The notes under the pieces were generated by a model. That model searched no databases. It was not told the DNA's origin and worked only from the letters and a program-made list of their open reading frames with translations. The translations under genes and the position numbers were made by a program. A stretch of 64,000 bases of DNA, from NCBI RefSeq assembly GCF_910592395.1, contig NC_088309.1, positions 7,874,501-7,938,500 on the forward strand, written 5' to 3'. How positions within the stretch are numbered: the stretch's first letter is position 1; each line of letters opens with the position of its first letter. This document shows, one piece after another, positions 27,401-39,594 of the stretch. The stretch comes from Lineus longissimus. Taxonomy: Eukaryota > Nemertea > Pilidiophora > Heteronemertea > Lineidae.

Positions 27401-27915
27401 TTAATCTACGTTTAGAAACTTAAACAATATCACCACCATGTGTTGTTGATGCATTATTGTTCTGCATTTTGTGTTACGTTAGGCCTGGTATCATCTGTAT
27501 GAACATGAACGCAGTAAATTGATACCCTCACATTTTTTAATTTCACAACATGACAATCAGATTTTGTCACATTCTGGACCAACTGCCAGCATATTCTGTA
27601 CGAGCAGTTGAGTTTCCATACACACAGTCACGAGTGTTCATCAATTTCAAGTGTATTTATGTCAAGTTTTTTGTAGATGGCATCAAGTGTGTATTTATTG
27701 ATTCAAACTATTTAATGCTGTATCTTGGATGATGGGCGTAACACATCACCTTGCCTGATGATGCATTAACCGTTAGGAAAACAACATGCATTTTAGTTTT
27801 AGATCCGTGTTTTGTCTGCATTTGGAGATATTACAGGGTTATAATGACAGAAAAATTGTCTCAAATAAAACACAAATAAGGTATACATGTAAACGGAATA
27901 ATACTTTCGATTTAG
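24432..27915. other. No supported gene
   Basis: Frames at 24737-25012 (91 codons, +) and 25183-25512 (109 codons, +) are the most protein-like, but I recognise no motif and see no splice support. The G12 tract lies at 26779-26790. Confidence 0.45.
26779..26790 (+). repeat. G12 homopolymer
   Basis: Twelve consecutive G after CCGTTGCC. The frame at 26532-26825 runs through it and is not otherwise supported. Confidence 0.95.
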
Positions 27916-27917
27916 TA

Positions 27918-28053
27918 CTCTCTAAATGTAAAAGAGTGAACCCAGAGTGTAGTTAGGGACCACTCTTGCAAAAGAGTGAAATTCCACTCTTTTTGGAGTG
28001 AATTCCACTCTTTTGCAAGAGTGGTCCCTAACTACTCTTTTACATTTGGAGAG
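27918..28053. mobile_element. Palindromic MITE with TA target duplication, 136 bp
   Basis: The left arm CTCTCTAAATGTAAAAGAGT mirrors the right arm ACTCTTTTACATTTGGAGAG. Further in, TAGTTAGGGACCACTCTTGC mirrors GCAAGAGTGGTCCCTAACTA exactly. TA flanks it at 27916-27917 and 28054-28055. The arms account for nearly the whole element. It is non-coding; an open frame at 27998-28276 begins inside it by chance. The TA target suggests a Tc1/mariner-mobilised MITE. Confidence 0.85.
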
Positions 28054-28490
28054 TATAAGACTGTGTTCAACTTGGAAGACGTTTGTGTTTGGTACGAGAA
28101 GGAACCAATTGCTTCTTTTGAGACCATGTTATAAATCTGGCGTGCAAGATTTCATGTGCTTTAAAAGCTATAATGGTATCATGGTTAAAATGGAGAACAG
28201 CTTAGACTATTATCAGACTAAATCATCAATAGCAGTTGGTCATTCGCTGACAAGAGCTTTTAAGACAGTGCCTTGAACGGTAACCTGTCAAAGAAGACAT
28301 GGTATGGTTCGACAGCTAGTCTCTAATAAATCCTAGTTGATTAGGGAAAAGGCGTTAGAGAACGTCATCATCATGCATAGGTTTGGTGCATTACGGATGA
28401 AGGTATAGCCGCCGTTGGCAATGGTAATGCACAGTCAACATTTGCCGACACAACAATATGTATACACTATCTCGGAGAATGTTTGCAGAA

Positions 28491-28745
28491 GGCCTATATT
28501 CTAAATAGGAAGTGACTATTTGGCAAGCCCAGCTTACCAAACAGTGACTTTTTCTTGTCCTGAATGGAGAGCCGAACTCATTAATGTTAAAGTAAAGTCT
28601 CCAGCTCGCCAAACAGGGTCGATTTTTTACCTGTTTGGCAAGCCCGGCTGGCCGAACAGGGTGGCTTTTTAGTGCTGTTTGGCAAACAGGACAAAAAAAG
28701 ATGCCTGTTCGGCGAGCGGCTTGCCAAATAGACCCGGCCCTATAA
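28491..28745. mobile_element. Foldback element built of 'CCTGTTTGGCAAGC' repeats
   Basis: CTATTTGGCAAGCC at about 28516 mirrors GGCTTGCCAAATAG at about 28718-28731. Between them the motif CTGTTTGGC(A/G)AGC and its complement recur about eight times (for example CTCGCCAAACAGG, CCTGTTTGGCAAGCC, GGCCGAACAGG, CTGTTTGGCAAACAGG, CCTGTTCGGCGAGC). The pattern of inverted ends plus multiple subterminal repeats resembles foldback or hAT-like non-autonomous elements. No target duplication is obvious to me and there is no coding capacity. Confidence 0.72.
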
Positions 28746-31181
28746 TACAGTATTGCTATAGATTTAGTACTATTCTACTATAAGCTATAAACATTGCAAG
28801 GGTGGCGGGTGATGTATATATGCTGCGTTGATAGAGGAAAAACAGATGTCTCAACGTTTCCTAAGGTTTTCCCTCTTCTGGTATATTGTTAGACAAGCTG
28901 AAAAAAAGGAGCAACTGCAAGATGGGGTTAATGCATAGGACTTTAGGTTGTTTTGCCTTCCATCCCTGCAACTTACAAAGCAGCTGACCGATGGTTTCGT
29001 CTTTCCTGTATAATAGTGTACGAGTTTCCACAATGACAATTAGTTAACTTGTAGGGAAAACAATTAGTACTAGTTGGTTATGTCAAATGTACATTCGTTG
29101 CATTGTGAACAGCTGTATTACACACAACAGAATAGATCAACCTCTGTGACTCTATCGTACCAGGTATTGATTAAATAATTCGAAATGGGCGTTTTGTTTG
29201 AAGTCTAAGTAGTGCTATATGTTTTAGATGCTCGTTCTAAATAGTTAATGATTAAAAGACTTTTCATAAATTGTGAACAAATTCACTTGTTGCCTGTAAA
29301 ACTAATGTAAAATTAACTTATTTTCAACAAATCAATTAAAAGTCAAAAGGAGTGACGGAATGATGTTATAAATTATTGTCCATGTACACAGGCACTATCA
29401 GAGCAGGCTGCTCGGTAAGTTGGAAGGCCTGCCTTGAATACTCATGTTTAAGATAGAATTCTCGGTCATTTGGGGAATTGATTCTCAAATGTACACCATA
29501 TCCATCTCGCCATAAGAGCCTGGGCAGTATTGACTTTTGTCAGTAATTAAATGAATTGTAGGTCCTTGTACTTGCGGACTCGCACTTGAAGATACGAAAC
29601 TGTGTGGTATTTCGACCGGATCTAAACATTTTCAAGCACCTGTCATCGTGGCAGCCGGGCGAAAAAAGGACGGATATCTAAGTACTTGCTTTAACACACG
29701 AGAGCCAGTTTAAATGTATCGCATTACTACTTCCGGTACACATCACGACCAGCTTAAATGAACCTTATTAAACCCGTAATATGTACTTCAACTCACAATG
29801 TGAGAGTGCTACATATACATAGTTTTAAAGTACCCGAGCTGATCGCCGCATGGGTAGCATGTGGCTTAGCCCATTAAGCAATTGGTGGGCTTCAAATTGA
29901 GTGTTTTACCAACACTTATTTTACAGCCACATGGTTACACTTCCGAGGTCCCTTCGGTTTCATCATTAGCAAATTACTTCCAGTTTCCCTTAGGCGTTTT
30001 ACAGAGGTGGGTGAGGTCATGTTCGTATGTTAGTTTGTTATGTATTGTTTGTGCACCTATCAATCCGCTTTAACACAAAGTATTAACAAAAATCAGAATC
30101 AGTGTGATGCTACCAGTGGCGGCGCTTTTTGTCAAGCAGGGGCATTATCCTCGTTGCCAGATCAATCCCTCGTCCAAGCTGTCCCTTTATGCATATTCTC
30201 CGGGTTTTTGCACCAAATCCCAACAAGTAGTGCGCCCAATACCAAGGATTGTATCATATTCAAGTAAGGAGCAGAATTCTATGCAGCCACCATCCAAATC
30301 AGGAACACGAAACTCGCAGCGGGAATTAATCAGTCGTGCTGTTTGGCAAAGGTTCAACGAGTAACCATTTGAGGGTATACTCAGGATGCCAGTAACCATA
30401 ATAACGTCCGGTCGTTCTTCTCTACTTCTGCAATTGGCTTCTCAAACAGCTACATGGAAATGTACAACGTTTTATTGGCGTACACGGTTTGTTGTCATCA
30501 GCTCTACCACCGCTCCAAGTACATACACATTGGGTTTTTATTGTTCTTGCATGAGAATTGTCCTGAACAATAGTCTCGGGCAACGACGCAAGACAAAGCC
30601 AAGCTCAAAAACCTTTGTCGGACGCCCTCACCATTTTCTTGCCAGGTGCCTATTGTTATCTTAATCATCTTTGTTGGAATGGCGTTTAGATCAATAGCCA
30701 ATAAGAAAGGGATCAATGGACCTATTGTTGTCATATACATGTACATACAGACGTTTTATGGATTGATTCAAATACTGCCAATATTGATGTAAATTACTAC
30801 TACCTTGATGTCAATCCTAAAAGAGCATCAGTGCCCTATAAATGTAACTTGTCCCAGTTCAAATCACTTCAGTGCCATGCAACATGTGTGCATCATGTAC
30901 CTAAGGTGCTAATTAATGGCAGTACCGCAGAAAGTGCACTTAATATTTCTTATAGCTTGCGGGTCATGCAACTGCGATTATAAGTTGCAAACATTGCTCT
31001 CGAAGACAAGTGTTTGATGTAATAAAGGAAATATTTGCTGCATGTTGCATTTGTTGGTTTGATTCCCACGAAGTCTACTTCTTTGAGAGGTCAGCAAGTA
31101 TGTTTTCGCATGAAGTTATGCACTAGCTGTCCTGTCTGTCTCACAGGTCATGGCGGTCACAGAGAGCTTGTGGCCCCTTCC
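28746..31181. other. No supported gene
   Basis: Frames at 30104-30364 and 30386-30664 are open but unsupported. No repeats are evident other than scattered TACATGTA near 30735. Confidence 0.45.
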
Positions 31182-31543
31182 GTCTCCCATTCCGACTTCA
31201 ACTCCGAGGTTGAGTTACAGTTATCTGGCCATTTGATTTCATCTGCGAACCTTTTCACATTGATCAACTAAGCGTACCTGCATAATAATATTTCAAAATC
31301 CAAATTCGATCTGTGCGCATGGGACAGGTAACCAGGTCGTTTACCAAGTCAATGTCCATCACCACGACTTGGAATACGACTTCATTATTTCCCTCATGCA
31401 CAGGTCCGATCCGGAATTTGAAATATCATTGTGCACGCACACGGAGTCCATAAATGTTAAAGCGTTTGCCTCTTCAGTTTATTTCGAAATTTTCATTAAA
31501 CGACTATAATTCACTCTCAAAGTTGAAGTCGGAGTGAGAGTCG
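31182..31543. repeat. Long diverged hairpin (imperfect inverted duplication), about 360 bp
   Basis: The left half aligns with the reverse complement of the right half nearly end to end. TTCCGACTTCAACTCCGAGG (from 31190) pairs with CAAAGTTGAAGTCGGAGTGA (31519-31538). ATATTTCAAAATCCAAATTC (31289-31308) pairs with a block near 31409-31428. The centre is CCAAGTC (31344-31350) against GACTTGG (31366-31372) around a 15-base loop. Identity between arms is perhaps 65-75% by eye. It is either an old foldback transposon or an ancient inverted duplication; a hairpin-RNA locus is possible. The 78-codon frame at 31035-31271 overlaps it. Confidence 0.65.
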
Positions 31544-31917
31544 TAAATGATGTGCAACTTTTGTATTGAGGGATTCTCTTTGCTCTCCGAGGCGGGAAAT
31601 GGTTTGCTGAAGAGCAGTTAGGTAATAAAAGCTTGGACTCATTTTGTCGTAGCGAGATAAACCACTTCATGTGGACTCATCAGTGCGAATGAATTACTGA
31701 CGTGTGTATAATCTATATTTTCCATTACTGCCGTGACAGTTCTTTGGCTCTTCTCTTTAGTCAAATACTACAGAGTTACATGTACCATTTAGCTCGGATG
31801 AGCAAACTAACGTGTCTATCCATAATTTTCATTATCGAAAGACATTTTTTTAATTGTTCGATTTTAATCGTAGTCCTCAAAATTCAAGCACTATCTCACC
31901 TATTCCTTTGGAATGGA

Positions 31918-32200
31918 ATGGAATGCTGCTGATGTGCAAAACAAACACTTTTGGACTTCTAATGAACAAAATGTTGGCGTCAATATTGGCTTCTATGTCA
32001 TTTATATCAATTAATAGATGTATATCGCAATTAATTCAAATCTAGTTTATGACCGTCAAGTACTATTCAAATATTACGAAATGGAATGCTGCTGTGTAAA
32101 ACAAACACTTTTGGACGTCTAATGAAGAAAACATTATAGCCTCAATATATCGCAATTTGTACAAATGTCGTTTATAGCCGTCAAGTATTTCTCAAACATT
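31918..32200 (+). repeat. Two-copy tandem duplication, period about 163 bp
   Basis: ATGGAATGCTGCTG at 31918 and again at 32081 starts each copy. AAAACAAACACTTTTGGAC, TCTAATGAA, TATATCGCAATT and CCGTCAAGTA follow in the same order. The second copy lacks about 40 internal bases. A 31911-31925 run of GGAAT units sits at the left junction and may have promoted slippage. Confidence 0.85.
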
Positions 32201-33980
32201 GTACCTATTAACTGTGGCAATGATGAGTCTATATATTGCAAATAAAGTAACATCCATGGTTTATTAATTTTTTTCCCGAGATGCGAGTCCAACTGAGACA
32301 AAGAAGCAAGTGTAACCTGTTCAATATTTACACTTGAGAGAACTGTTTACAAACACTCAGCCAGGAGACATCGATAATTTATTCAATATTGCATTTACCC
32401 TACGGTACAAGCTGAATGGTAATATCAACGATATAAAGAGTATTCCAAAAGAAACTAAATCTATATTGTTATATTATGGATATGTATTGGCTTAGCAATT
32501 AAAGGTCGACTATGAGCTTGGAGACATAAATGTTTGAAGGTTGCGTCTTTATGACATGAATGACATCTGAATGAAAAACAGCCTAAGCTTCGTCAGCGAC
32601 ACGTGATTACGACGATGACTCATGATGGTCAATGTCACCAGACACATTGCGTGGGGGACTAAAATGTGTATATCCGTGCGTACCGGTGTTAATGAAAACT
32701 GCCAGTTCTGGCAGTGGCAAAGGATGGTTTTTAGAGACTTCTGATCACACCAATGGACTAACTTTGTGGCAAATGTTTTGTACAACCAGACATTGGGTTA
32801 AAATGTCCCGATTAGGTTGAAACTAATTGCGGCACGAACACTGGCCAAATGGCAACTCAATTATAATATCAATCCTTGCGCCACGCTTTGGTGTTGCAGC
32901 TTAGTCTGTCTAATCTCGAACACACTCTTCCTGGTCAATCCATTATCAGTGGCGTCAAGTTCTTTACACATTCGCATCACTAATACTAGCCCAAGTCATG
33001 TTGATTACTTTTTGTCACACCCTGTAGAATAGGCACATTGGCTTTTGTCATCAGGATTTTTTCTTTGAGTTATGTTTAGACATCTCTCTTTATCGTCATG
33101 GAGACAAAATGGTCCGCCTGAGGCATCTCTCTGAATCTCCATTTAACTTAAAAATAAAACGCCATATACTTGGTAGATAGATCTAAATGGGAGGCATGGA
33201 GTATTTTGTTTGATTTGTTAATCCTCTAGGTATAAAACCCATAATCAATAAAAAATGCCTCGTTTCAGGACGTCTCAAAAGTGAACTAACATTACCCCGG
33301 ACGGAATGAAAATACTAAGTTTGCATGAAGCCTGCATGATACTTGGCACCAAGGAGGGGTGGCTTTTATGCATAATCGTGGCAAGAGTTCTTGTCTCTAC
33401 TAAATTATTATCTTCGTTAGATTTTACATGTTGGTGGCTCTTTGAACATAATCGAGACACTGTTCCTCTGAGATGGTGACCTTTCACGGCGTATATTGCC
33501 GCCATTCAATTACTACAAAAAATTAATTCGGCTTCACAATCTCGTTGTGAACGGATTAAACCCCACATCATACTCCACATCGATACATCAAATCATTGGT
33601 AGGTTGCCTCTATTTCACTAGTTGAGTTGAATTTCAGATTTTTTATTCCAGTGTGTTTACAGAAACTTCAAATGATCCAATGACATGATGACCTTTACCA
33701 TATCGTAACGTATTCTTTCCTTGCTTTATAAAGACCGCCATCTCATTAAACTTCGAAATGAACGCCATATCCTTGCTGGATTAAACCCCAACATAAGCCG
33801 AGATATCGAAGCATCGATTGTTCGCCTCTCCTGATTCACCGCTACAAGACCGTTGCGAATTCTTTTCCCGCATCATCAAGATCATAAAATGGCCTCATCA
33901 TAAAAACAATCATTATGTCATCACGGAAGATGAGCCGGGGCAGTTGTTAAGGGAACGGTTCTGCACATATCCCTCCTTTT
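32201..33980. other. No gene; weak internal repeat
   Basis: GGATTAAACCCCACAT (about 33554) and GGATTAAACCCCAACAT (about 33779) are followed by similar ATCGA.RCATC and GCCTCT blocks. This suggests an old direct duplication of about 65 bp with a 225-bp offset. A 7-bp hairpin ACTGCCA/TGGCAGT lies near 32698. Confidence 0.4.
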
Positions 33981-34075
33981 CGCTGAAAAGCCTATCCTGA
34001 CTGCATAGTTGTGTTGGCCGAAAAACCATTAGAGATTATTCAAAAGCTTACAAACCTTTATTTTGAAAAGTGTAC
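33981..34075. mobile_element. Foldback MITE family, half copy
   Basis: The blocks GTTGTGTTGGCCGAAAAACC and CCTTTATTTTGAAAAGTGTAC correspond to one arm of the family, in the same orientation as the 24229-24431 copy. The other arm is absent, so this is a truncated remnant. Confidence 0.6.
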
Positions 34076-36286
34076 GGCACCAAGTCTCGTCATGCATTGA
34101 GAAATAATGTGCCTCTCATGCATATTAGTCATATTCAGTGATCCTGTCTGATGATCCAAAAATAAATGATTTTTTTCTAAAATAAGCTGTATTATTTATG
34201 TACCTTATTGGTGTCCCTGCAGCAATTATGATGTGAGGCTTCATGGCTTGACATTGCTCTCAGCCAATCCCAGGTACTATTGACATTTGTTTTTTTTGAA
34301 TTAATCAAATAAAACTTCAACTTTGAAATACGCCCAACTTTTCAGCGGTTAAATGTCATCTCATCAAGTAAATGTAAATTGTGTGGGATTGGTATATGAT
34401 GTGTTTGCGTGTAGCCACAGGCTTGTGATTCATCAAAAGGCTGATGGTATTGGTGGATTTCTAATTGTCAAACAATTCGTTACCATCAATAATTGGAAGC
34501 GCTATGACAGAGATTGTTTCTGAAAATGTACTTACCTAATCAAAGAATGCGCAGAAGACAGAGGAGAGCTGTACCTTTGAGAGCATTCAAGGGAAGTCAC
34601 AAGGACATAGTGAGGGCGTCTTGAACTTCAAGTCATGACAAAGCAAGTTGTTTATTCGAATCGCCTAAATTAACCTGTAACTATTGTAGAAAGAGTACAA
34701 CGAAAATGTAGCACGATCAAACACCAATGTTTTTGCATCTTATCGAGATACACCCCGGCTACGGTTAAAGGGATTATACCATGAGGTTGAGGATGATAAA
34801 CATGTTACACAACTGCACACAAATCTTGAATCCAACAAACCTATAACCGTCTTCCCAGACGCCCATTACCTAGGATGATCTTTCTCAGAAATCGAATTAA
34901 AACCTGTCAAACGAATGCAATATGGTGACACGATCTTGACATGCCTGCAGGCACCGATCGTGGTCTGATTGTAGTAAAGAGGTTGTTTCGCGTATGCTCT
35001 TGCATCTTAAGTGGTATACTTTTATATCGAACGTGAAGTTATTGTTCAGTAAATTTAATGTTCGTACAAGTAACAGAACACTTTATATTTTGAGTGTCTT
35101 CAAAACGGAAATTATTTGAATGATCTTCTGGTATGACACTGGAAAAGGATTACCACTTGCACCGTTCATTGTCGAAAAATGTCTACAACGCTAAACGTGT
35201 ACACGTAATTTGTCAGAATATTATAAATCTTCTATCAGTCCTTACCAACCAACTGATGCACCCACTGTTACTGAGACAGTAACGTATTGTTATCGTTAAA
35301 GCGAGACACCTTCCATTAGTCTGCATATCTTGCTTCTGGGCCTTTTTTCGAAGGAGGTGGAGGCAAGAACATCGTCTCATAGAAAGGCCCATTCATCCAT
35401 CGGAAGTAGGAACTTTGTGAAGGGGGCGGGTGACATTATTGGTAAATACGAATAAAGTTACGGGCCAAATCAGACAAACGTTGTTATTTTTCGTGTTGGC
35501 GATCCTCTTCTTCTTGTTGTATGCATTTACTGAGAACATGTACTATTTCCGTCGGCTGATGATCTTATCCGTTCTGTGTTGGTGGGTCTTTGTATATTCT
35601 AAGAAAATTTGTTCGACGAGATTCGGTGAAATTGGGCATCCCACTACCACTTTTTTATATGGGTCTGTTGGAACCATCCAGTGATTTGGTTGCCTTTTTT
35701 GGCTTTTTATTGCTATTTTAGCAGAGCTTTGGTGCTTGGACGCTGTACACAACAGGCACAATATTACTTGATCCGAATGCGAACATCAGCTCACGCAGGT
35801 ATACCGGGAGAGAGCCGTTTTTGCAGAGAAACGATGCAGGGACTCTGAGTCACTGCGCAGTACCACGTGAGATGCTCGGAACAGCATCATGGTCGAAGTT
35901 CAGGATTTTGATTCTACGGGATGCCACTATGACTCGCAACCCTATGCTGTTAACAAGAACTCGTCGATTCTGTTTTCCTGCAACCCTCTTATTAGCTGAA
36001 CTTTCGTAGGCGCGTTGCTATAATCATGGTGGTGTCGAGTTTCTTCACGTCACAACAAACGTGCTAATTACAACTCGTCCCCAGGCCATCTCAGTCTGCC
36101 TAGCCCTTTAAGTAGCACTGTTACTTAATATTCACTTCGTGTAACAAGACACATGTTTTCTAGGAAATTTAAAATGTGACATTTTTCACTACAAAGATTT
36201 TAAATGGCCTGTTGCTGCTCTTCCTTCATAATGATGGATAAACTGTGGTGTATGTTGGATTATCATTACAAAGTTTCATGATACCT

Positions 36287-36353
36287 GCACCAGGGCATTG
36301 TGCATAACTGCACATCTATTTTCCTACGCCACCAGTAAATACGAACGACGGCC
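36287..36353 (+). repeat. Dispersed short repeat, copy A
   Basis: GCACCAGGGCATTGTG, CGCCACCAGTAA and ACGAACG(A)CGG match, in order, the segment at 37700-37773 (GCACCACGGCATTGTG, CCGCCAGTAACTATACGAACGGCG). The two are 1.4 kb apart in direct orientation and flank the palindrome at 37532-37598 on one side. It is non-coding. Confidence 0.5.
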
Positions 36354-37531
36354 ATGTACTCTTTTGAGAGAGTAAATAGCACGTTAAAGTACATGATATG
36401 ACTGTTTCTAATTTATTGCTGCTAAAAATGCACGGATTTATTTTGTAGTTCATGTCTTAGCGATCTGCCCATGGCAGTGAGCGTGCGTTTTGTATCATCT
36501 CGGAAAAAACTTGTGCAAGAAAATGAAAACAAAAGACAAGCACTATTAAAGAGGGATTCTCGTATAATTTGTTCAAATATTTAGCTGAACTTGCATGACA
36601 CATTCAATTCCGGTTTTTGGAGAGATGATGTGAATGTCATTGAGACTGAAGTGAATTTGTCTGCAAATCGTTATTTTTATTGCAGCTGTTTCGGTCCATT
36701 TCCTCTATCTCTACGTTTCCATTGTTGGTTGCAATACATGACAACAAAATGGAAAGGAACAAACACCCGTCCGGCGTTTCACATCGCGTTTGTATTAATA
36801 TCGCGAGAAATATTACCGATGATGTTTTTAAACCTGTTGTTTGAACAAGTCTGAACCAGACATGTAACTGTGGATTATGAAATACTCACATCTTTTCGTT
36901 TTACTTATCAGAATCGAATAAAATGATTTTTAAAAAACAAAAAGAAGAAAAACCAAAACATCTGTCCTGTACTTTAGTACCCAACGAGTTTAAAGTTTAA
37001 TCCAATACATGTAAAGGTACTTGCGTTTACGTTAAGCAATAACATTGCATTTTCAGTAATCGCAATAATGCCTACCAATTTAATAGTCAACCATTCTGCT
37101 TAAAGAACAAGGCTTTCGTAAATTATTCACGTTGATAGGTAATAAATGATGCTTCTCTTCCTTTTGGTAATTTGTCAAGTTGACACTTTTTTAAGAGACA
37201 CTCAGGATAATTCACTTGTTAAAAGATAGGCTAACTGCTCTTCAATAATGCCTTTTAAATATGAATCATTAATGAGAATCAAATGAAATATAATTTCTAA
37301 GAAACCATCAATCGTCTGCATTGTTTCAGGCTTTCAATAGTTTCATCAAAAAAACATTCCTCCAGAAGAAAAGATTTTTTATATTCATGAAGATATTTTT
37401 CGGGAACATCATCCTCAAAACAATTATGTGCATCAACCGCTCAAAACATTGGTTATTGGTGCGATTGGTGAGGTTTTGCTACATGTAGGAAATTGATAAT
37501 TGGTAAAGGCCTACGCCGTTCTTTAAAATTT

Positions 37532-37598
37532 AATTTTCAAAATAAATTACAAATTTCAAACATTTAATGTTTGAAATTTGTAATTTATTTTGAAAATT
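37532..37598. repeat. Perfect 67-bp A+T-rich palindrome
   Basis: The 33-base arm 37532-37564 (starting AATTTTCAAAATAAATTACA) is the exact reverse complement of 37566-37598, with a single T at the centre. There are no mismatches, which is striking beside so many decayed repeats and suggests recent origin or gene-conversion upkeep. It may be a tiny MITE, but I see no clear target duplication. Confidence 0.93.
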
Positions 37599-37699
37599 TC
37601 AAATTATGTACTGAATAAACATTTCAACATTGCTGTGGCGTAGACAGATATACACTACGCATACCAGATTTCAGCGAATTTGTATGCATAGTATTTACT

Positions 37700-37773
37700 G
37701 CACCACGGCATTGTGTATGTACATGTAACTGTATTTCTTTTTACCTGGACCGCCAGTAACTATACGAACGGCG
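37700..37773 (+). repeat. Dispersed short repeat, copy B
   Basis: This is a direct, diverged copy of 36287-36353. A TACATGTA-containing insertion (GTATGTACATGTAAC) separates the two conserved halves. Confidence 0.5.
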
Positions 37774-39250
37774 CACCACTTTAAATGATTTCACAGATAC
37801 GGTCCTGATTCGTCCATGTCGGCAGCTCTCTAACAATTCCAATTCACTTCATCACAGGATACGAACGACAGTCATCCTGCGAGTCCGGCATCGGACTGTT
37901 CCTCGTTGCTCGTCATAGGATTTTCACAAATGTCGCCGATTTTCAACCAATCCCTCAGACAATAATATGCTCAAACCGTTGTTGCTTTCAAACTCGATAA
38001 GACTGCCTCCCACTATGATAAGAGATATCCGAGCTTGTAAGAAAAATCACTTTGGGCGAAGGATTCATCATTATTATGAATTATTGATTCTGGTGTATTG
38101 TTCCTCTGATATAATGTAATATCATAGATAAAGTAGCCCGTGGCAATATTTTTACGTAAGGAAATAGAGTCCTTTCCCTGTCCTTCCCGTTCACCTGCTC
38201 ACTATTTCCATTTGTACCAGTTTGTGGGAAAGAACCTGGGGCGGTATCAAGGGCAGCCATGACCTTTCACTCGGTGTAATTACTTCAAAACCAAAAATTG
38301 TGAGACTGAAATGATGTTTGGGATAGTGGTAATACAACCATATTTCCGGGACTTACAAAACGCCAGTGAACAACGGATCAGCGGACTGCGGAAGACCTTA
38401 ACATTATTTTTTCCGATGTTGAATATATTGTTGTGCAGTCCCACCCATTGGTAATTTCAACATAAGAACAAAAGTTGTATCTTGGATAACTCGTAGTGCA
38501 TTTGCTGCATACGTGTACTTATTTCATGTAGCCCTGTTTGATGCTCTATTATAAAGTAAGATCAAAGTGTCCGAATGTACTTTTTCAGTCCAGATTTCGC
38601 GTTCCTGGAATTGAAGAAATAAAAGTGACATGACAATTGTCATGACGGCTTGTAACCATGGCCAGTTTCCATGCATGTATTCCTTCCGGGTATTTTTTGT
38701 TTTTTATTGAAAAATTACCCTGTGAAGGTCACCACCATCATTTATGAACCAACAGGTTTGTTTCTATTTTTGCTAACTTCTGCTTTTATGATACCAGTTA
38801 TCAAACGGCGCGTCCCTGTAACGTATAGCGCTATGTTATCTACGGTTACGCTGTGTTACATTTCAAAAGGAGTAAATCATGATGCTTTCGGCTGTTCAAA
38901 CTACCTGTAATTCATATCTTTCATATTCATTCGATAATAACGATTTTTCTAGTTGTTCTTCCTGAAACAGCCCACGGATAACCAGGGTAGTTCATGTTCT
39001 GGTTACTCATAAATAGCCTGCATTGCATCTACAACCACGCATTTATTGGGATTATCTGGGATTGTCTCAATGATATTCATGAATGGAATTCAGAGAATCT
39101 GTTTGTTACCGAGTTACAATCGGGTTGCATTCAAATTCTTTTTTTTAGTCGAGATGTTAATGCTGGTATCGTACCTCAAGTGAGAAACCGTGAATATAAT
39201 TGGCTAAGAGATGTCACGTAAGACGGTAACATAACATTTCCCGAAGTTAT

Positions 39251-39594
39251 GTCGTCGTTTCAACACTCATCAGCTAACTTTTCCCCAAGTCGTGTCATCG
39301 TTTCAACACTCATCAACTAACTTTTCCCCAAGTCATGTCATCGTTTCAACACTCATCAGCTAACATTTCTCCAAGTCATGTCATCGTTTCAACACTCATC
39401 AGCTAACATTTCCCCAAGTCAGATCATCGTTTCAAAACTCATCAGTTAACATTTCCCCAAGTCATGTCATCGTTTCAACACTCATCAGTTAACATTTCCC
39501 CAAGTCATGTCATCGTTTCAAGACTCATCAGTTAGCATTTCCCCAAGTCAGATCATCATTTAAACACATACAACAGTTTTCGCAGTATATTACC
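39251..39594 (+). repeat. 43-bp minisatellite, about 7.5 copies
   Basis: Unit starts lie at 39251, 39294, 39337, 39380, 39423, 39466, 39509 and 39552, exactly 43 bases apart. The unit reads GTCATCGTTTCAACACTCAT, then CAGCTAACATTTCCCCAAGTC plus two bases. Copies differ at a few positions; the junction CAGATCATC marks units 5 and 8. The last unit decays into flanking sequence with an AAGTCATCG echo near 39595. There are no unique spacers, so it is not an interspaced array. Confidence 0.97.

Larger units (their letters stand above)
34076..39250. other. No gene; contains the 37.5-kb palindrome and short dispersed repeats
   Basis: Besides the separately listed items there is a 16-bp palindrome CATGACAATTGTCATG at 38629-38644. 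Frames are short and unsupported. The region 36860-37530 is strongly A+T-rich. Confidence 0.5.

Noticed and set aside
27998-28276. 92-codon frame
   Set aside because: It begins inside the palindromic MITE and has no domain.
39251-39594. CRISPR-like regular array
   Set aside because: Repeats are directly adjacent with no spacers, and the DNA is animal. It is a minisatellite.
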